Notes under the pieces: generated by a model
Database searches by the model: none
Seen by the model: the letters and a program-made list of their open reading frames with translations, nothing else
What the model was told of the DNA's origin: nothing
Source of the DNA: JAAZMX01 sp035388025
GTDB taxonomy: Bacteria > Patescibacteriota > Patescibacteriia > UBA2196 > GWA2-42-15
Direction of reading: 5' to 3'
Assembly (NCBI GenBank): GCA_035388025.1
Contig: DAOOPA010000026.1
Location: 1-11,714 of the forward strand
Length of the DNA: 11,714 nucleotides
Translations under genes and position numbers: made by a program
In this document: positions 5,445 through 11,581 of the stretch, in pieces
Layout: every line of letters begins with the position of its first letter
Position numbering within the stretch: the stretch's first letter is position 1

Positions 5445-5477
5445 AAATCGGGCACTGATAAAGGTCCGATTTTTTTA
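5445..5477 (+). terminator. Intrinsic terminator of the 30-aa microprotein transcript
   Basis: AAATCGGGC (5445-5453) pairs with GTCCGATTT (5464-5472) including one wobble. The loop is 10 bases and the T-run continues to 5477. Confidence 0.8.
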
Positions 5478-5482
5478 TTACC

Positions 5483-5512
5483 TACGAATATACTAATCTC
5501 TTACGAATATAC
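5483..5512. repeat. Direct repeat TACGAATATAC
   Basis: Two identical 11-base copies lie at 5483-5493 and 5502-5512, 19 bases apart start to start. Such ACGAATATAC tracts are known to me as low-complexity intergenic repeats in related genomes (from memory). No gene is associated with them. Confidence 0.4.
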
Positions 5513-5529
5513 AAATAAAACATAAAAAC

Positions 5530-5596
5530 ACAAGAAAACAAGAATAGATTGGTTTTTGACTCTGGGAAATAGCAAGTTGTTTCCCAAAGTTAAAAA
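5530..5596 (+). other. Shared 17-base motif followed by a long hairpin, leader of the 87-aa gene
   Basis: Positions 5530-5546 are identical to the minus-strand reading of 4271-4255 in the leader of the 60-aa peptide gene. A strong hairpin follows: 5553-5569 pairs with 5580-5596 with one mismatch and one G-T pair around a 10-base loop. A second small hairpin (CCTGTC/GGCAGG, 5653-5669) lies before the SD. No clear promoter boxes are seen; 5417-5699 otherwise holds no gene. Confidence 0.4.
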
Positions 5597-5699
5597 ACAA
5601 ACCAAACTCCAAAAAACAAAACAGGAAGGGGAAAAAATTCTTTAAAAACAGTCCTGTCAAATTGGCAGGGAAACGCACTTCATTATGGAGGATGTGATC

Positions 5700-5963
5700 A
5701 TGCTATCAGATCTTAACTTTGAGGCACAGGGCGGAAAAATAAAAATCACTGGCAGTGGGCAGGTTCTCACACGGCTATTCTCTATATTGCCACCTGGGGC
5801 GGAAAAATATTGTGACCACATTCTGGTTCCTGGCACCATAGCAGCTGTGCAACCCCAAGTCAAGCAGCTGTTATCAGCGGATAAATCGTCAATCCTGCGC
5901 CAAAAAATAGCGGCTAGCTGTGCCGGCCCTGGCATGAATATGATGGTTGCCAGATTGTTATAA
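5700..5963 (+). CDS. Hypothetical 87-aa protein with strong SD
   Basis: I do not recognise this protein. It begins MLSDLNFEAQGGKIKITGSG, a beta-rich opening, then a mixed middle region with Cys38, Asp39 and His40, and ends with an Ala/Ser/Cys/Gly segment (IAASCAGPGMNMMVARLL). It has two cysteines and no signal peptide or transmembrane helix. The start at 5700 is preferred because GGAGG lies at 5687-5691 with 8 bases spacing; the in-frame ATG at 5685 overlaps the SD. Among the genes to the right of the radical SAM region it is the only longer one with a GGAGG SD. That ties it by translation style to the radical SAM/peptide genes; it could be a further substrate or accessory protein, but this is speculation. 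A 44-aa ORF follows 94 bases downstream before a common terminator. Confidence 0.6.
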   Translation: MLSDLNFEAQGGKIKITGSGQVLTRLFSILPPGAEKYCDHILVPGTIAAVQPQVKQLLSADKSSILRQKIAASCAGPGMNMMVARLL

Positions 5964-6000
5964 AAGGCATCGGCCCAAAAGACCATAGCCTTAAAAAATC

Positions 6001-6029
6001 TTACTAGGTTCACACCCGTAATCTAGTAG
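6001..6029 (+). other. Hairpin upstream of the 44-aa ORF
   Basis: TTACTAG (6001-6007) pairs with CTAGTAG (6023-6029) around a 15-base loop rich in C and A. It lies 12 bases 5' of the SD-sequestering stem and may be part of the same cis-regulatory RNA; the role is unknown. Confidence 0.35.
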
Positions 6030-6041
6030 CCCCAAAAGAGC

Positions 6042-6088
6042 CTTCAGAGGAGTCCGTATGGACTCAAAACAACCTAAATCCTCTGAAG
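6042..6088 (+). promoter_or_regulatory. SD- and AUG-sequestering RNA structure
   Basis: CTTCAGAGGA (6042-6051) pairs perfectly over 10 bp with TCCTCTGAAG (6079-6088), burying most of the SD (AGGAG, 6048-6052). An inner GTCC/GGAC hairpin (6052-6055 with 6060-6063) places the AUG (6058-6060) in and next to its 4-base loop. The 3' arm lies within codons 8-11. This geometry is typical of translational repression, for example a thermosensor or ligand switch; the trigger is unknown. Confidence 0.5.
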
Positions 6089-6192
6089 AGATAAAGAGAA
6101 AGTCGCCTTTGGCGAGGGAGATTAACCCCTTGGCGAGAAGTTGGTATTTTAAAAAAATACTCACGAATCGCCGCACAAGGAAAACTCCTTGA
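6058..6192 (+). CDS. Small basic 44-aa peptide ORF
   Basis: The ORF encodes a lysine/arginine-rich peptide. It opens MDSKQPKSSEEIKRK, carries an internal near-repeat (SPLAREI then NPLARSW), and ends in an aromatic/basic tail (WYFKKIL, then NRRTRKTP). AGGAG lies 5 bases upstream of the ATG. It shares the transcript region of the 87-aa gene and ends 14 bases before a terminator stem. It is strongly cationic with no acidic residue after position 21, reminiscent of small nucleic-acid-binding or membrane-active peptides, but no family is recognised. It may instead be fortuitous coding within a structured RNA; the perfect 10-bp stem over the SD is compatible with either view. Confidence 0.4.
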   Translation: MDSKQPKSSEEIKRKSPLAREINPLARSWYFKKILTNRRTRKTP

Positions 6193-6206
6193 TCCTTTCT
6201 CTCTCT

Positions 6207-6249
6207 AAAAAACCGTCACAGTAAATCAAATTATTGTTGGCGGTTTTTC
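6207..6249 (+). terminator. Intrinsic terminator of the 87-aa/44-aa unit
   Basis: AAAACCGTCA (6209-6218) pairs with TGGCGGTTTT (6238-6247) with one wobble, around a 19-base AT-rich loop. The T-run continues with TCTTTT. Confidence 0.75.
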
Positions 6250-6268
6250 TTTTGGCTAAAAAAATAAA

Positions 6269-6290
6269 GGCGACATTCCGGAATGCCACC
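6269..6290 (-). terminator. Second, distal terminator of the DJ-1 family gene
   Basis: GGTGGCATTCC and GGAATGTCGCC (minus strand) form an 11-position stem with two wobble pairs around a palindromic CATTCCGGAATG centre. TTTATTTTTTT follows. It is the second of two hairpins after the minus-strand gene. Confidence 0.6.
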
Positions 6291-6303
6291 ATCTAAAAAA
6301 TAA

Positions 6304-6332
6304 AAAAGGGCATGCAACAACACAGCCCTTTT
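6304..6332 (-). terminator. Terminator of the DJ-1 family gene
   Basis: AAAAGGGC (6304-6311) and GCCCTTTT (6325-6332) form a perfect 8-bp stem with a 13-base loop, and A/T runs on both sides. It lies about 30 bases after the stop codon on the minus strand and could work in both directions. Confidence 0.8.
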
Positions 6333-6360
6333 ATGCTACTTATAAAAATGAAAAAATGGC

Positions 6361-6891
6361 CTACAACTCTTTGGCGATGGCGTCGGCAAACTCGGTGGCG
6401 ACTTCGGGACCATTGGCAGTAACAATTTTTTTATCCACAACGACTGGTTGGCCAGTATATTTGGCGCCGGCCGAAGTGAGCTCTCCTATATTCTCGTCTT
6501 CATAATCAGCCCAGACCGTAGCCTCCCGGCCGCGGATAATATTGGCTTTGGCCAAAATCAAAGGAGCTAGACAAATGGCCCCAATAATTTTTTTCTGCTG
6601 ACTGAGTCGGCGTACGAGCGCCAAGGCTGATTCATCGGTTTGATATTCTATCGAGCCCGGGCCGCCAATAAAAATCACCGCGTCATATTGATAAGGATCC
6701 ACATCCGCCACCAAGAGACTACAATTGACAACGGCGCCTTTTATGCCCCTGGCTTGTCCGATACTTGAGCTGGCAACATCTACCTCAGCGCCGAGCAAGG
6801 ACAGGCGCTCAAAAACAATCCGGTACTCATCATCTTGGAAATCCTGATAGGCGATAATAATCAATATTTTTTTGCCGGAGAGATTTTTCAT
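6361..6891 (-). CDS. DJ-1/PfpI family protein
   Basis: This 176-aa single-domain cytoplasmic protein has the DJ-1/PfpI fold. An N-terminal beta strand (ILIIIAYQDFQDDEY, 9-23) carries the conserved Glu22. The IFIGGPGS loop lies at 73-80, and the nucleophile elbow GAICLAP places the reactive Cys107. A TANGPEVATEF segment (158-168) matches the C-terminal family motif. Known family members act as glyoxalases or proposed protein deglycases, as proteases (PfpI) or as redox chaperones. The residue after the catalytic Cys is Leu, not the His usual in PfpI proteases, so a DJ-1/YajL-like role is the better guess. The length is typical. No SD precedes ATG 6891. It is divergent from the pilus operon and monocistronic with its own terminators. 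Confidence 0.9.
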   Translation of the reverse strand: MKNLSGKKILIIIAYQDFQDDEYRIVFERLSLLGAEVDVASSSIGQARGIKGAVVNCSLLVADVDPYQYDAVIFIGGPGSIEYQTDESALALVRRLSQQKKIIGAICLAPLILAKANIIRGREATVWADYEDENIGELTSAGAKYTGQPVVVDKKIVTANGPEVATEFADAIAKEL

Positions 6892-6964
6892 TGGTTATAA
6901 AAATTTATAACTACAAAAATATTTTGATTCCGAGCGTGGCAAAAGAAATACGGCGGACTTAATT

Positions 6965-6996
6965 ATTATAACACAAATGGAGAAATATGATATAAT
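6965..6996. promoter_or_regulatory. Divergent promoter region (DJ-1 gene and pilus operon)
   Basis: On the minus strand TATAAT (6965-6970) lies about 74 bases before the DJ-1 start. On the + strand an extended -10 box, TGATATAAT (6988-6996), lies about 77 bases before the prepilin start. Good -35 boxes are not evident for either; the extended TGn supports the + strand one. The + leader contains CATTAAA/CTTTAATG repeats (7014-7061). Confidence 0.45.
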
Positions 6997-7072
6997 AAAC
7001 ATAAAAGTATTAAAACATTAAAATAAATATTACTTTAATGATCTGGCGTCTTAATGCTTTAATGATTTACCT

Positions 7073-8578
7073 ATGCTCGCAAATAAAAAGAACCAATTAA
7101 ATCAACGGGGAGAAATGCTCATGATGGCATTGGTCTTTACTGCTCTTTTCACTGTGACCGCGATGGGTATTGCCAGCGTGATTGCCGCCCAGCATAAGCT
7201 GGGAATAAAAAAAATAAATTGGCAGAAAGCTCTGGCGGCGGCCGAAGCCGGAGTAAATTACTACCGTTGGCATCTGGCCCACGCCCCAGAGGATTATCAA
7301 GACGGCACCGGACAGCCAGGACCATATATTCATGACTATAAAGACAACCTGGGCAATACCATCGGTCATTTTTCTTTAGATATAATTTCCACCGATGAAT
7401 CTTGTTCCAACACGGCGACTATTGAATCTACCGGCTGGGTGAACGATGATTCCAATATAAAAAGAAAAGTCCGGGTCAAATATGGAAAATCTTCTCTGGC
7501 TTCCTTTGCTTTTCTAACCAATGCCAATGCCTGGTTTGGAGAAAATGAAACACTCCACGGACCGGTTCATTCCAATTGGGGAATCAGGATGGACGGCTAT
7601 AATGACAGTCTAACAACCTCAAACCAACCAACCTATATCTGCGGCCCAGAACATGGTTGCACTCAAGCAAACTGCAACATTTTGGGGCACGGCTGTTTGT
7701 GGATAAACGGCCAGGGGTGCTCTTGTCCGGGTGTCTGGGGCGAAGGCGGTGATCAGAGTTTGTGGGTCTATCCTTATGATAATATTGATTTCAACGCGAT
7801 CACAACTGATATCCGCAATCTGGCTGATAAAGCCAAGACCGTAGTTTGCGCGCCGGCAACTGATTGCTACTGGTCACAGCGAGGCCTGGGCTACCATATA
7901 ATTTTCAAAAATAATGGCACCTTTGATGTCTATCGGGTGAAACAGTTGGAAAATCCGGTTTGGGGTTATGATGGCGATGATTGGGTACGTGATACTGACG
8001 ATATAAAAAATGAAGAGTTTGAAGGCAACTACGCACTCCCCGCTAGTTGTGGTATAATTTTTGTAGAGGATGATGTCTGGGTGGAGGGAGTAATTAATGG
8101 CAGTGTGACTTTGGCCTCGGCCAAATTTCCGGTATCCAGCAATAAATCAAAAATCATAATCAACGGCAATCTAGTCTATAACCAAAAAAATAGCACCAAT
8201 TCTCTAGGGCTGGTTTCTCAGACGAATATAGTTATTCCGCTTTACGAAGCAGATGACAATATAGAAATAGATGCCGTCCTCCTCGCTCAAAAAGGGCGGG
8301 TTTTTAGAAAACATTACTGTTATGGCAACGATTGCAGTCATCCGGTTCCGGCTAATGCCAAGGGCTATATTTCCAGAGAAAACATCACCATTTATGGATC
8401 AATAATTTCCAATGATATCTGGACTTGGAGTTGGGTTGACGATGAGGGAAACCCAATTTCCGGCTATGAAAACACAAATGCCGTCTACGACCCGAATTTG
8501 GCTTACAATCCACCACCAGATTTCCCGGCCACCGGTGATCCAAAATTGATCAAATGGGAAGAGGTGACAGAAAATTAA
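7073..8578 (+). CDS. PilX-like prepilin with large surface domain
   Basis: This 501-aa protein begins with a short basic leader (MLANKKNQLNQRG). A prepilin-like cleavage site between Gly13 and Glu14 follows, then a hydrophobic helix (14-39, MLMMALVFTALFTVTAMGIA) and an amphipathic continuation to about 66, as in PilX-N type minor pilins. The canonical Glu at mature +5 is not seen (the sequence is E-M-L-M-M). The large C-terminal region (about 145-501) is predicted extracellular and beta-rich, with the FLTNANAWFGENETLHGPVHSN segment type found in pilus-associated surface proteins of candidate-phyla bacteria. A cysteine-rich loop (Cys190, 196, 201, 208, 216 and 218) suggests disulfides or metal binding. 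No SD precedes the ATG. It heads a run with pilM, pilN and pilO, so it is probably a minor pilin or adhesin tip. The exact role is unknown. Confidence 0.75.
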   Translation: MLANKKNQLNQRGEMLMMALVFTALFTVTAMGIASVIAAQHKLGIKKINWQKALAAAEAGVNYYRWHLAHAPEDYQDGTGQPGPYIHDYKDNLGNTIGHFSLDIISTDESCSNTATIESTGWVNDDSNIKRKVRVKYGKSSLASFAFLTNANAWFGENETLHGPVHSNWGIRMDGYNDSLTTSNQPTYICGPEHGCTQANCNILGHGCLWINGQGCSCPGVWGEGGDQSLWVYPYDNIDFNAITTDIRNLADKAKTVVCAPATDCYWSQRGLGYHIIFKNNGTFDVYRVKQLENPVWGYDGDDWVRDTDDIKNEEFEGNYALPASCGIIFVEDDVWVEGVINGSVTLASAKFPVSSNKSKIIINGNLVYNQKNSTNSLGLVSQTNIVIPLYEADDNIEIDAVLLAQKGRVFRKHYCYGNDCSHPVPANAKGYISRENITIYGSIISNDIWTWSWVDDEGNPISGYENTNAVYDPNLAYNPPPDFPATGDPKLIKWEEVTEN

Positions 8579-8633
8579 AGTAAGGCGCTAAAAAAGACTG
8601 GCAATAATAGAAACATAATTTTAATAAAATTGA

Positions 8634-9737
8634 ATGCAATTCATCACTTCACCAAAAACAATACTCGGTTTGGATATTTCTGACTTGTCCGTCAAGGCGG
8701 TACAGATAGAAAAAAGGGGCGAACGCAAATATATCCGAGCGATAAATTCCGCCGAATTGCCGGCGGGATTGATTGAAGATGACGCGATCAAAGACAGAGA
8801 AGCGCTGGGAGAGATCATCAAGCAACTGTTAAAGAATTCGCCTCAAAAATTCTCCACCCGCTACGCGGTTATGTCCCTGCCGGAAACGAAAACTTTTATA
8901 AAAGTGATTGAGGCGGCGGTTGACGACTCAACGGCCGAAGAAGCCATCTTGGAAGAACTGCCGCGCCATGTGCCGATAGCTTCAGAGACAATGCAGATTG
9001 ATTGGCAAGAGATTGGAGCAAACAAGCAACATAAAAAGTTTCTGGTCGGGGCCGTACCCAAGACAGTGAGCGACGAATATGTCAAAGTAGCGGAAATGTC
9101 GGGGCTAGTGCCGGTGGCTTTGGAAATAGAGGCCCAGGCCATAGCCCGTTGCCTGTTGCCGGCGAAAAATAAAGAAAACAATGTTAATTGGTGGAAAAGA
9201 AAAAAAGAAGAACAGCAAAAAGAAAATAAAACTACGGACAAAACACCGCAGATTATTATGGATCTCGGCGCCACCAGAACCAGTGTGATTTTTATGGATC
9301 ACGGCATGATCCAATTTACCAATAGCTTGCCCAATATTTCCGGACAAAAAATTACTGCTAAAATAAGCGAGCAACTGAAGCTATCTACAACAGAAGCGGA
9401 AAAGGCTAAAATCATCTGCGGCACCAACCCCAAAAAATGCAAAGGAGCTACGATGAAAATTATTAGCGAAACAATCAGCGATCTGGCCAATGAGATTGTC
9501 AACGCGGATAACTTTTATCAAACCCACTTCAATCAAGAAACAAACAATCTGTCCATACTCTTGGGCGGTGGGGGCGCAAATATGGTCAATCTGGATAAAA
9601 CCCTGCACGAAAAACTGGGACGGCCGGTTGATTATGGGGATCCCTTGATCAATTTGGAAATAAAGAAAAGTCGGCGAGAAGACTTGTTGTCTTTTACAAC
9701 AGCTATCGGCCTGGCTTTGAGAAATTTTGTTGATTAA
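8634..9737 (+). CDS. pilM: Type IV pilus assembly protein PilM
   Basis: This 367-aa actin-like cytoplasmic protein has a phosphate-1 motif LGLDISDLSVKAVQ (11-24), a second nucleotide-binding motif MDLGATRTSVIF (209-220) and a late LLGGGGANM loop (309-317), in the order of the PilM/FtsA fold. PilM binds ATP and the N-terminal tail of PilN, linking the cytoplasmic motor to the inner-membrane PilN-PilO complex. A charged Lys/Glu-rich insert lies at about 178-205, between the subdomains. The next gene starts 4 bases after its stop, supporting co-transcription. No SD precedes the ATG. Confidence 0.93.
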   Translation: MQFITSPKTILGLDISDLSVKAVQIEKRGERKYIRAINSAELPAGLIEDDAIKDREALGEIIKQLLKNSPQKFSTRYAVMSLPETKTFIKVIEAAVDDSTAEEAILEELPRHVPIASETMQIDWQEIGANKQHKKFLVGAVPKTVSDEYVKVAEMSGLVPVALEIEAQAIARCLLPAKNKENNVNWWKRKKEEQQKENKTTDKTPQIIMDLGATRTSVIFMDHGMIQFTNSLPNISGQKITAKISEQLKLSTTEAEKAKIICGTNPKKCKGATMKIISETISDLANEIVNADNFYQTHFNQETNNLSILLGGGGANMVNLDKTLHEKLGRPVDYGDPLINLEIKKSRREDLLSFTTAIGLALRNFVD

Positions 9738-9741
9738 AATT

Positions 9742-10254
9742 ATGATGCGCCTGAATCTCTTGGCGGATGAGGCCAAACAACAAATCAGAAAAAATACAAC
9801 GATCATCGCCCTGACCAATGGGCTGATTCTTTTGACAATAACCGTAGCCGCAGTGGCGGTGGTTTTCGTAGCCAGCGGTCAGTATCTGGCGCACCAAGTG
9901 GGAGGTTTGCGCGAAAGCGGCTCCTCGCAAGAAGAAGAGAGAACGGGAGAAATAAACAAAAAGATGGCAGAGGTCTCCCAGATACAAAACAATTATATAA
10001 AATGGTCTCAAACGCTAAATGATATTTTGCTATTAATACCAGAAGGAATCAAAGTCTATCGTCTGGAAATGGATCGAGATAATCAGCTTTTGAAGATAAG
10101 CGGCCTGGCGGACACGCGCGATCAATATTTATTACTAGAAAACCAATTGAACGAAGCGGAAATAATAGAAAAAGTAAGCGCCCCGGTCTCCAATTTGCTC
10201 AAACCGAAAGAAATCGCTTTCACGCTGGAAGCCAAACTAAGGCTGAACAATTAA
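9742..10254 (+). CDS. pilN: Type IV pilus assembly protein PilN
   Basis: This 170-aa inner-membrane protein starts with MMRLNLLADEAK, a variant of the 'INLLP' tail that docks into PilM. One transmembrane helix (about 18-44) follows, then a periplasmic coiled region and a ferredoxin-like domain (KVYRLEMDRDNQLLKISGLA, about 104-123). The start at ATG 9742 is preferred; an alternative TTG at 9727 overlaps the end of pilM. It is positioned between pilM and pilO with very short gaps, as in the canonical order. Confidence 0.9.
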   Translation: MMRLNLLADEAKQQIRKNTTIIALTNGLILLTITVAAVAVVFVASGQYLAHQVGGLRESGSSQEEERTGEINKKMAEVSQIQNNYIKWSQTLNDILLLIPEGIKVYRLEMDRDNQLLKISGLADTRDQYLLLENQLNEAEIIEKVSAPVSNLLKPKEIAFTLEAKLRLNN

Positions 10255-10258
10255 CCAT

Positions 10259-10840
10259 ATGAAGAAAAATAATCTCATACTTCTAGTTTTGCTACCTGGT
10301 CTGATTATCGGACTTGTTGTCTTGCTAATCTGGCCGACGGCTAAAAATCTAAGACAGGACAAACAAATCGTTGTTCAAAGTCGGCAAGCCATGAGCGAGC
10401 TTTTGGCCCGCGGACAAAATGTTGACAAAAATCAAAAAAATCTTGAATTAATAGAGGGCAACCTGCATCTTTTGGATGAGGCTTACCTAAAGAAAGGCGA
10501 AGAATTAAATTTTATTACCGATCTGGAGCAAGCGGCGGCGGCCAACAATGTTGAGCAAGCGATTGATTTCAACAATGAGCTCGGCGAGGAAAAAAATAGC
10601 ATTAAGACTATCCCGCTCGAGCTAAAAATCAACGGCGACTTAAAAGAAATAATGGCTTATATTAACGCGTTGGAAAGATTGCCTTATTATGTGGACATAG
10701 CGCGAATTGATTTTAGCAGCGGCAACCCCAGAGAGCTAAGACAAGCAAGCACTCAAGCATATCAAGAAGAAGCGGGGGCGGAAACCAATACCCAAAATAT
10801 AATTTCGGCCAAATTGAATGGTGCGACTTACTGGAAATAA
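10259..10840 (+). CDS. pilO: Type IV pilus assembly protein PilO
   Basis: This 193-aa protein has an N-terminal transmembrane helix (about 6-26, ILLVLLPGLIIGLVVLLIW) and a heptad-like coiled-coil segment (about 30-85). A periplasmic ferredoxin-like domain contains the LELKINGDLKEIMAYINALE strand-helix (121-140), which is characteristic of PilO. It pairs with PilN to form the alignment complex of the pilus machine. It starts 4 bases after pilN. No PilP-like lipoprotein or PilQ secretin follows, which fits an envelope lacking a conventional outer membrane. Confidence 0.9.
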   Translation: MKKNNLILLVLLPGLIIGLVVLLIWPTAKNLRQDKQIVVQSRQAMSELLARGQNVDKNQKNLELIEGNLHLLDEAYLKKGEELNFITDLEQAAAANNVEQAIDFNNELGEEKNSIKTIPLELKINGDLKEIMAYINALERLPYYVDIARIDFSSGNPRELRQASTQAYQEEAGAETNTQNIISAKLNGATYWK

Positions 10841-10849
10841 CAGATAATT

Positions 10850-11131
10850 ATGGGTAAAAAACAAAAATTTATTGTCAAAAAATTGACCGCTGTGGCCGAA
10901 AGCGCCAGTGGCTTGGCTTTGGCCCTAAGCATTATCGCCGTTATTTTGACCGGGTTGTTTTTGTATTATAATTTTTATAATGCGCTAAGAGACATAGAAA
11001 TATTGAATGGGCTCAAGAGCCAAACGGTTTCTGAAGTTGTTGATATGGCAACTTGGGAAAAAATAAATCAGCGGTCGAGCGCAAAAAAAGCGCCTCTGGG
11101 CGATTGGGAGAGCCGATATATCCCCTTTTAG
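10850..11131 (+). CDS. Small single-span membrane protein at the end of the pilus operon
   Basis: This 93-aa protein has a basic N-terminus (MGKKQKFIVKKLTAVAES), one transmembrane helix (about 19-42, SGLALALSIIAVILTGLFLY) and a short polar C-terminal part with a DWESRYIPF ending. It starts 9 bases after pilO and takes the position where pilP lies in proteobacterial operons, but there is no lipobox and no similarity that I recognise. It is likely an accessory of the PilMNO complex, inferred from context only. No SD. Confidence 0.7.
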   Translation: MGKKQKFIVKKLTAVAESASGLALALSIIAVILTGLFLYYNFYNALRDIEILNGLKSQTVSEVVDMATWEKINQRSSAKKAPLGDWESRYIPF

Positions 11132-11138
11132 CAAAACA

Positions 11139-11167
11139 TTGACAGCAAATACGAGTCTTGATATAAT
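11139..11167 (+). promoter_or_regulatory. Perfect consensus sigma70-type promoter for rpmA
   Basis: TTGACA (11139-11144), a 17-base spacer and TATAAT (11162-11167) are seen, 8 bases after the stop of the previous gene. The predicted start near 11174 gives a leader of about 26 bases without SD. Confidence 0.88.
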
Positions 11168-11199
11168 GTTTTTAATCAATAACCACTAACCAATAACAT

Positions 11200-11472
11200 A
11201 TGGCGCATCGAAAAGCAGGCGGCTCTACCAAGCTAGGACGAGATTCTGTTTCTAAAAGACTAGGAGTCAAGGCGACAGCCGGTGAAAAAGTGGGGGCCGG
11301 TAATATTTTAGTTCGCCAAAAAGGTACAAAAATCCATCCGGGTCTGAATACCAAGAAGGGCGGCGATGATACTATCTACTCCATGAAAGACGGCAAAGTA
11401 GAATTTCTCACCAAAAAGGTCATGAAATTTAATGGCAAACTGAAAGCCACAAAGTTTGTAAGCGTGAAATAA
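11200..11472 (+). CDS. rpmA: Large ribosomal subunit protein bL27
   Basis: This 90-aa protein matches bL27 throughout: MAHRKAGGSTKLGRDSVSKR at the N-terminus, AGNILVRQKGTKIHPG (33-48) in the core, and a basic C-terminus. The N-terminal tail reaches the peptidyl-transferase centre of the ribosome; here it starts directly with MAH-K/R-K-AGGS, without the cleavable extension known from Firmicutes. It stands alone with its own promoter and terminator; rplU (bL21), its usual neighbour, is not next to it in this window. No SD precedes the ATG. Confidence 0.97.
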   Translation: MAHRKAGGSTKLGRDSVSKRLGVKATAGEKVGAGNILVRQKGTKIHPGLNTKKGGDDTIYSMKDGKVEFLTKKVMKFNGKLKATKFVSVK

Positions 11473-11498
11473 TCATCAGTTGATAATAAACAATATAT

Positions 11499-11529
11499 AA
11501 TCCCAGCTCCAATAGGGGCTGGGATTTGT
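11499..11529 (+). terminator. Intrinsic terminator of rpmA
   Basis: AATCCCAGCTCC (11499-11510) pairs with GGGGCTGGGATT (11515-11526) over 12 positions with one wobble and an AATA loop, followed by a short T-run. It could also serve the convergent gene on its right. Confidence 0.85.
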
Positions 11530-11581
11530 GATTAGTTGATTGGCGTTCTTATTTCAAAAACTGTCCTTTTAGTTCTTTGTC

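Noticed and set aside
4257..5512. CRISPR array
   Set aside because: The repeats found are 8-11 bases with 1-8 base gaps or a single pair, with no regular 25-40 base repeats or spacers and no cas genes.
5657..6013. 118-aa minus-strand open frame opposite the 87-aa gene
   Set aside because: It has no SD or promoter on that strand, whereas the + strand frame has GGAGG at proper spacing and a downstream + strand terminator.
6006..6020. T-arm-like GGTTCACACCC suggesting a tRNA or tmRNA
   Set aside because: No acceptor stem, anticodon arm or CCA end can be folded around it; the flanks form a simple TTACTAG/CTAGTAG hairpin instead.
6079..6110. Hammerhead ribozyme-like core (CTGAAGA ... GAAA)
   Set aside because: The conserved strings are present by chance spacing, but no stem II forms between them, the GAAA is not followed by a stem ending in a UH cleavage site, and the flanking 10-bp hairpin uses the same bases.
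3485..6192. UGA recoding as glycine (code 25, as in Gracilibacteria/Absconditabacteria)
   Set aside because: Several genes end at UGA directly before terminators, and read-through would not extend into recognisable sequence; the pilus genes have no in-frame UGA.
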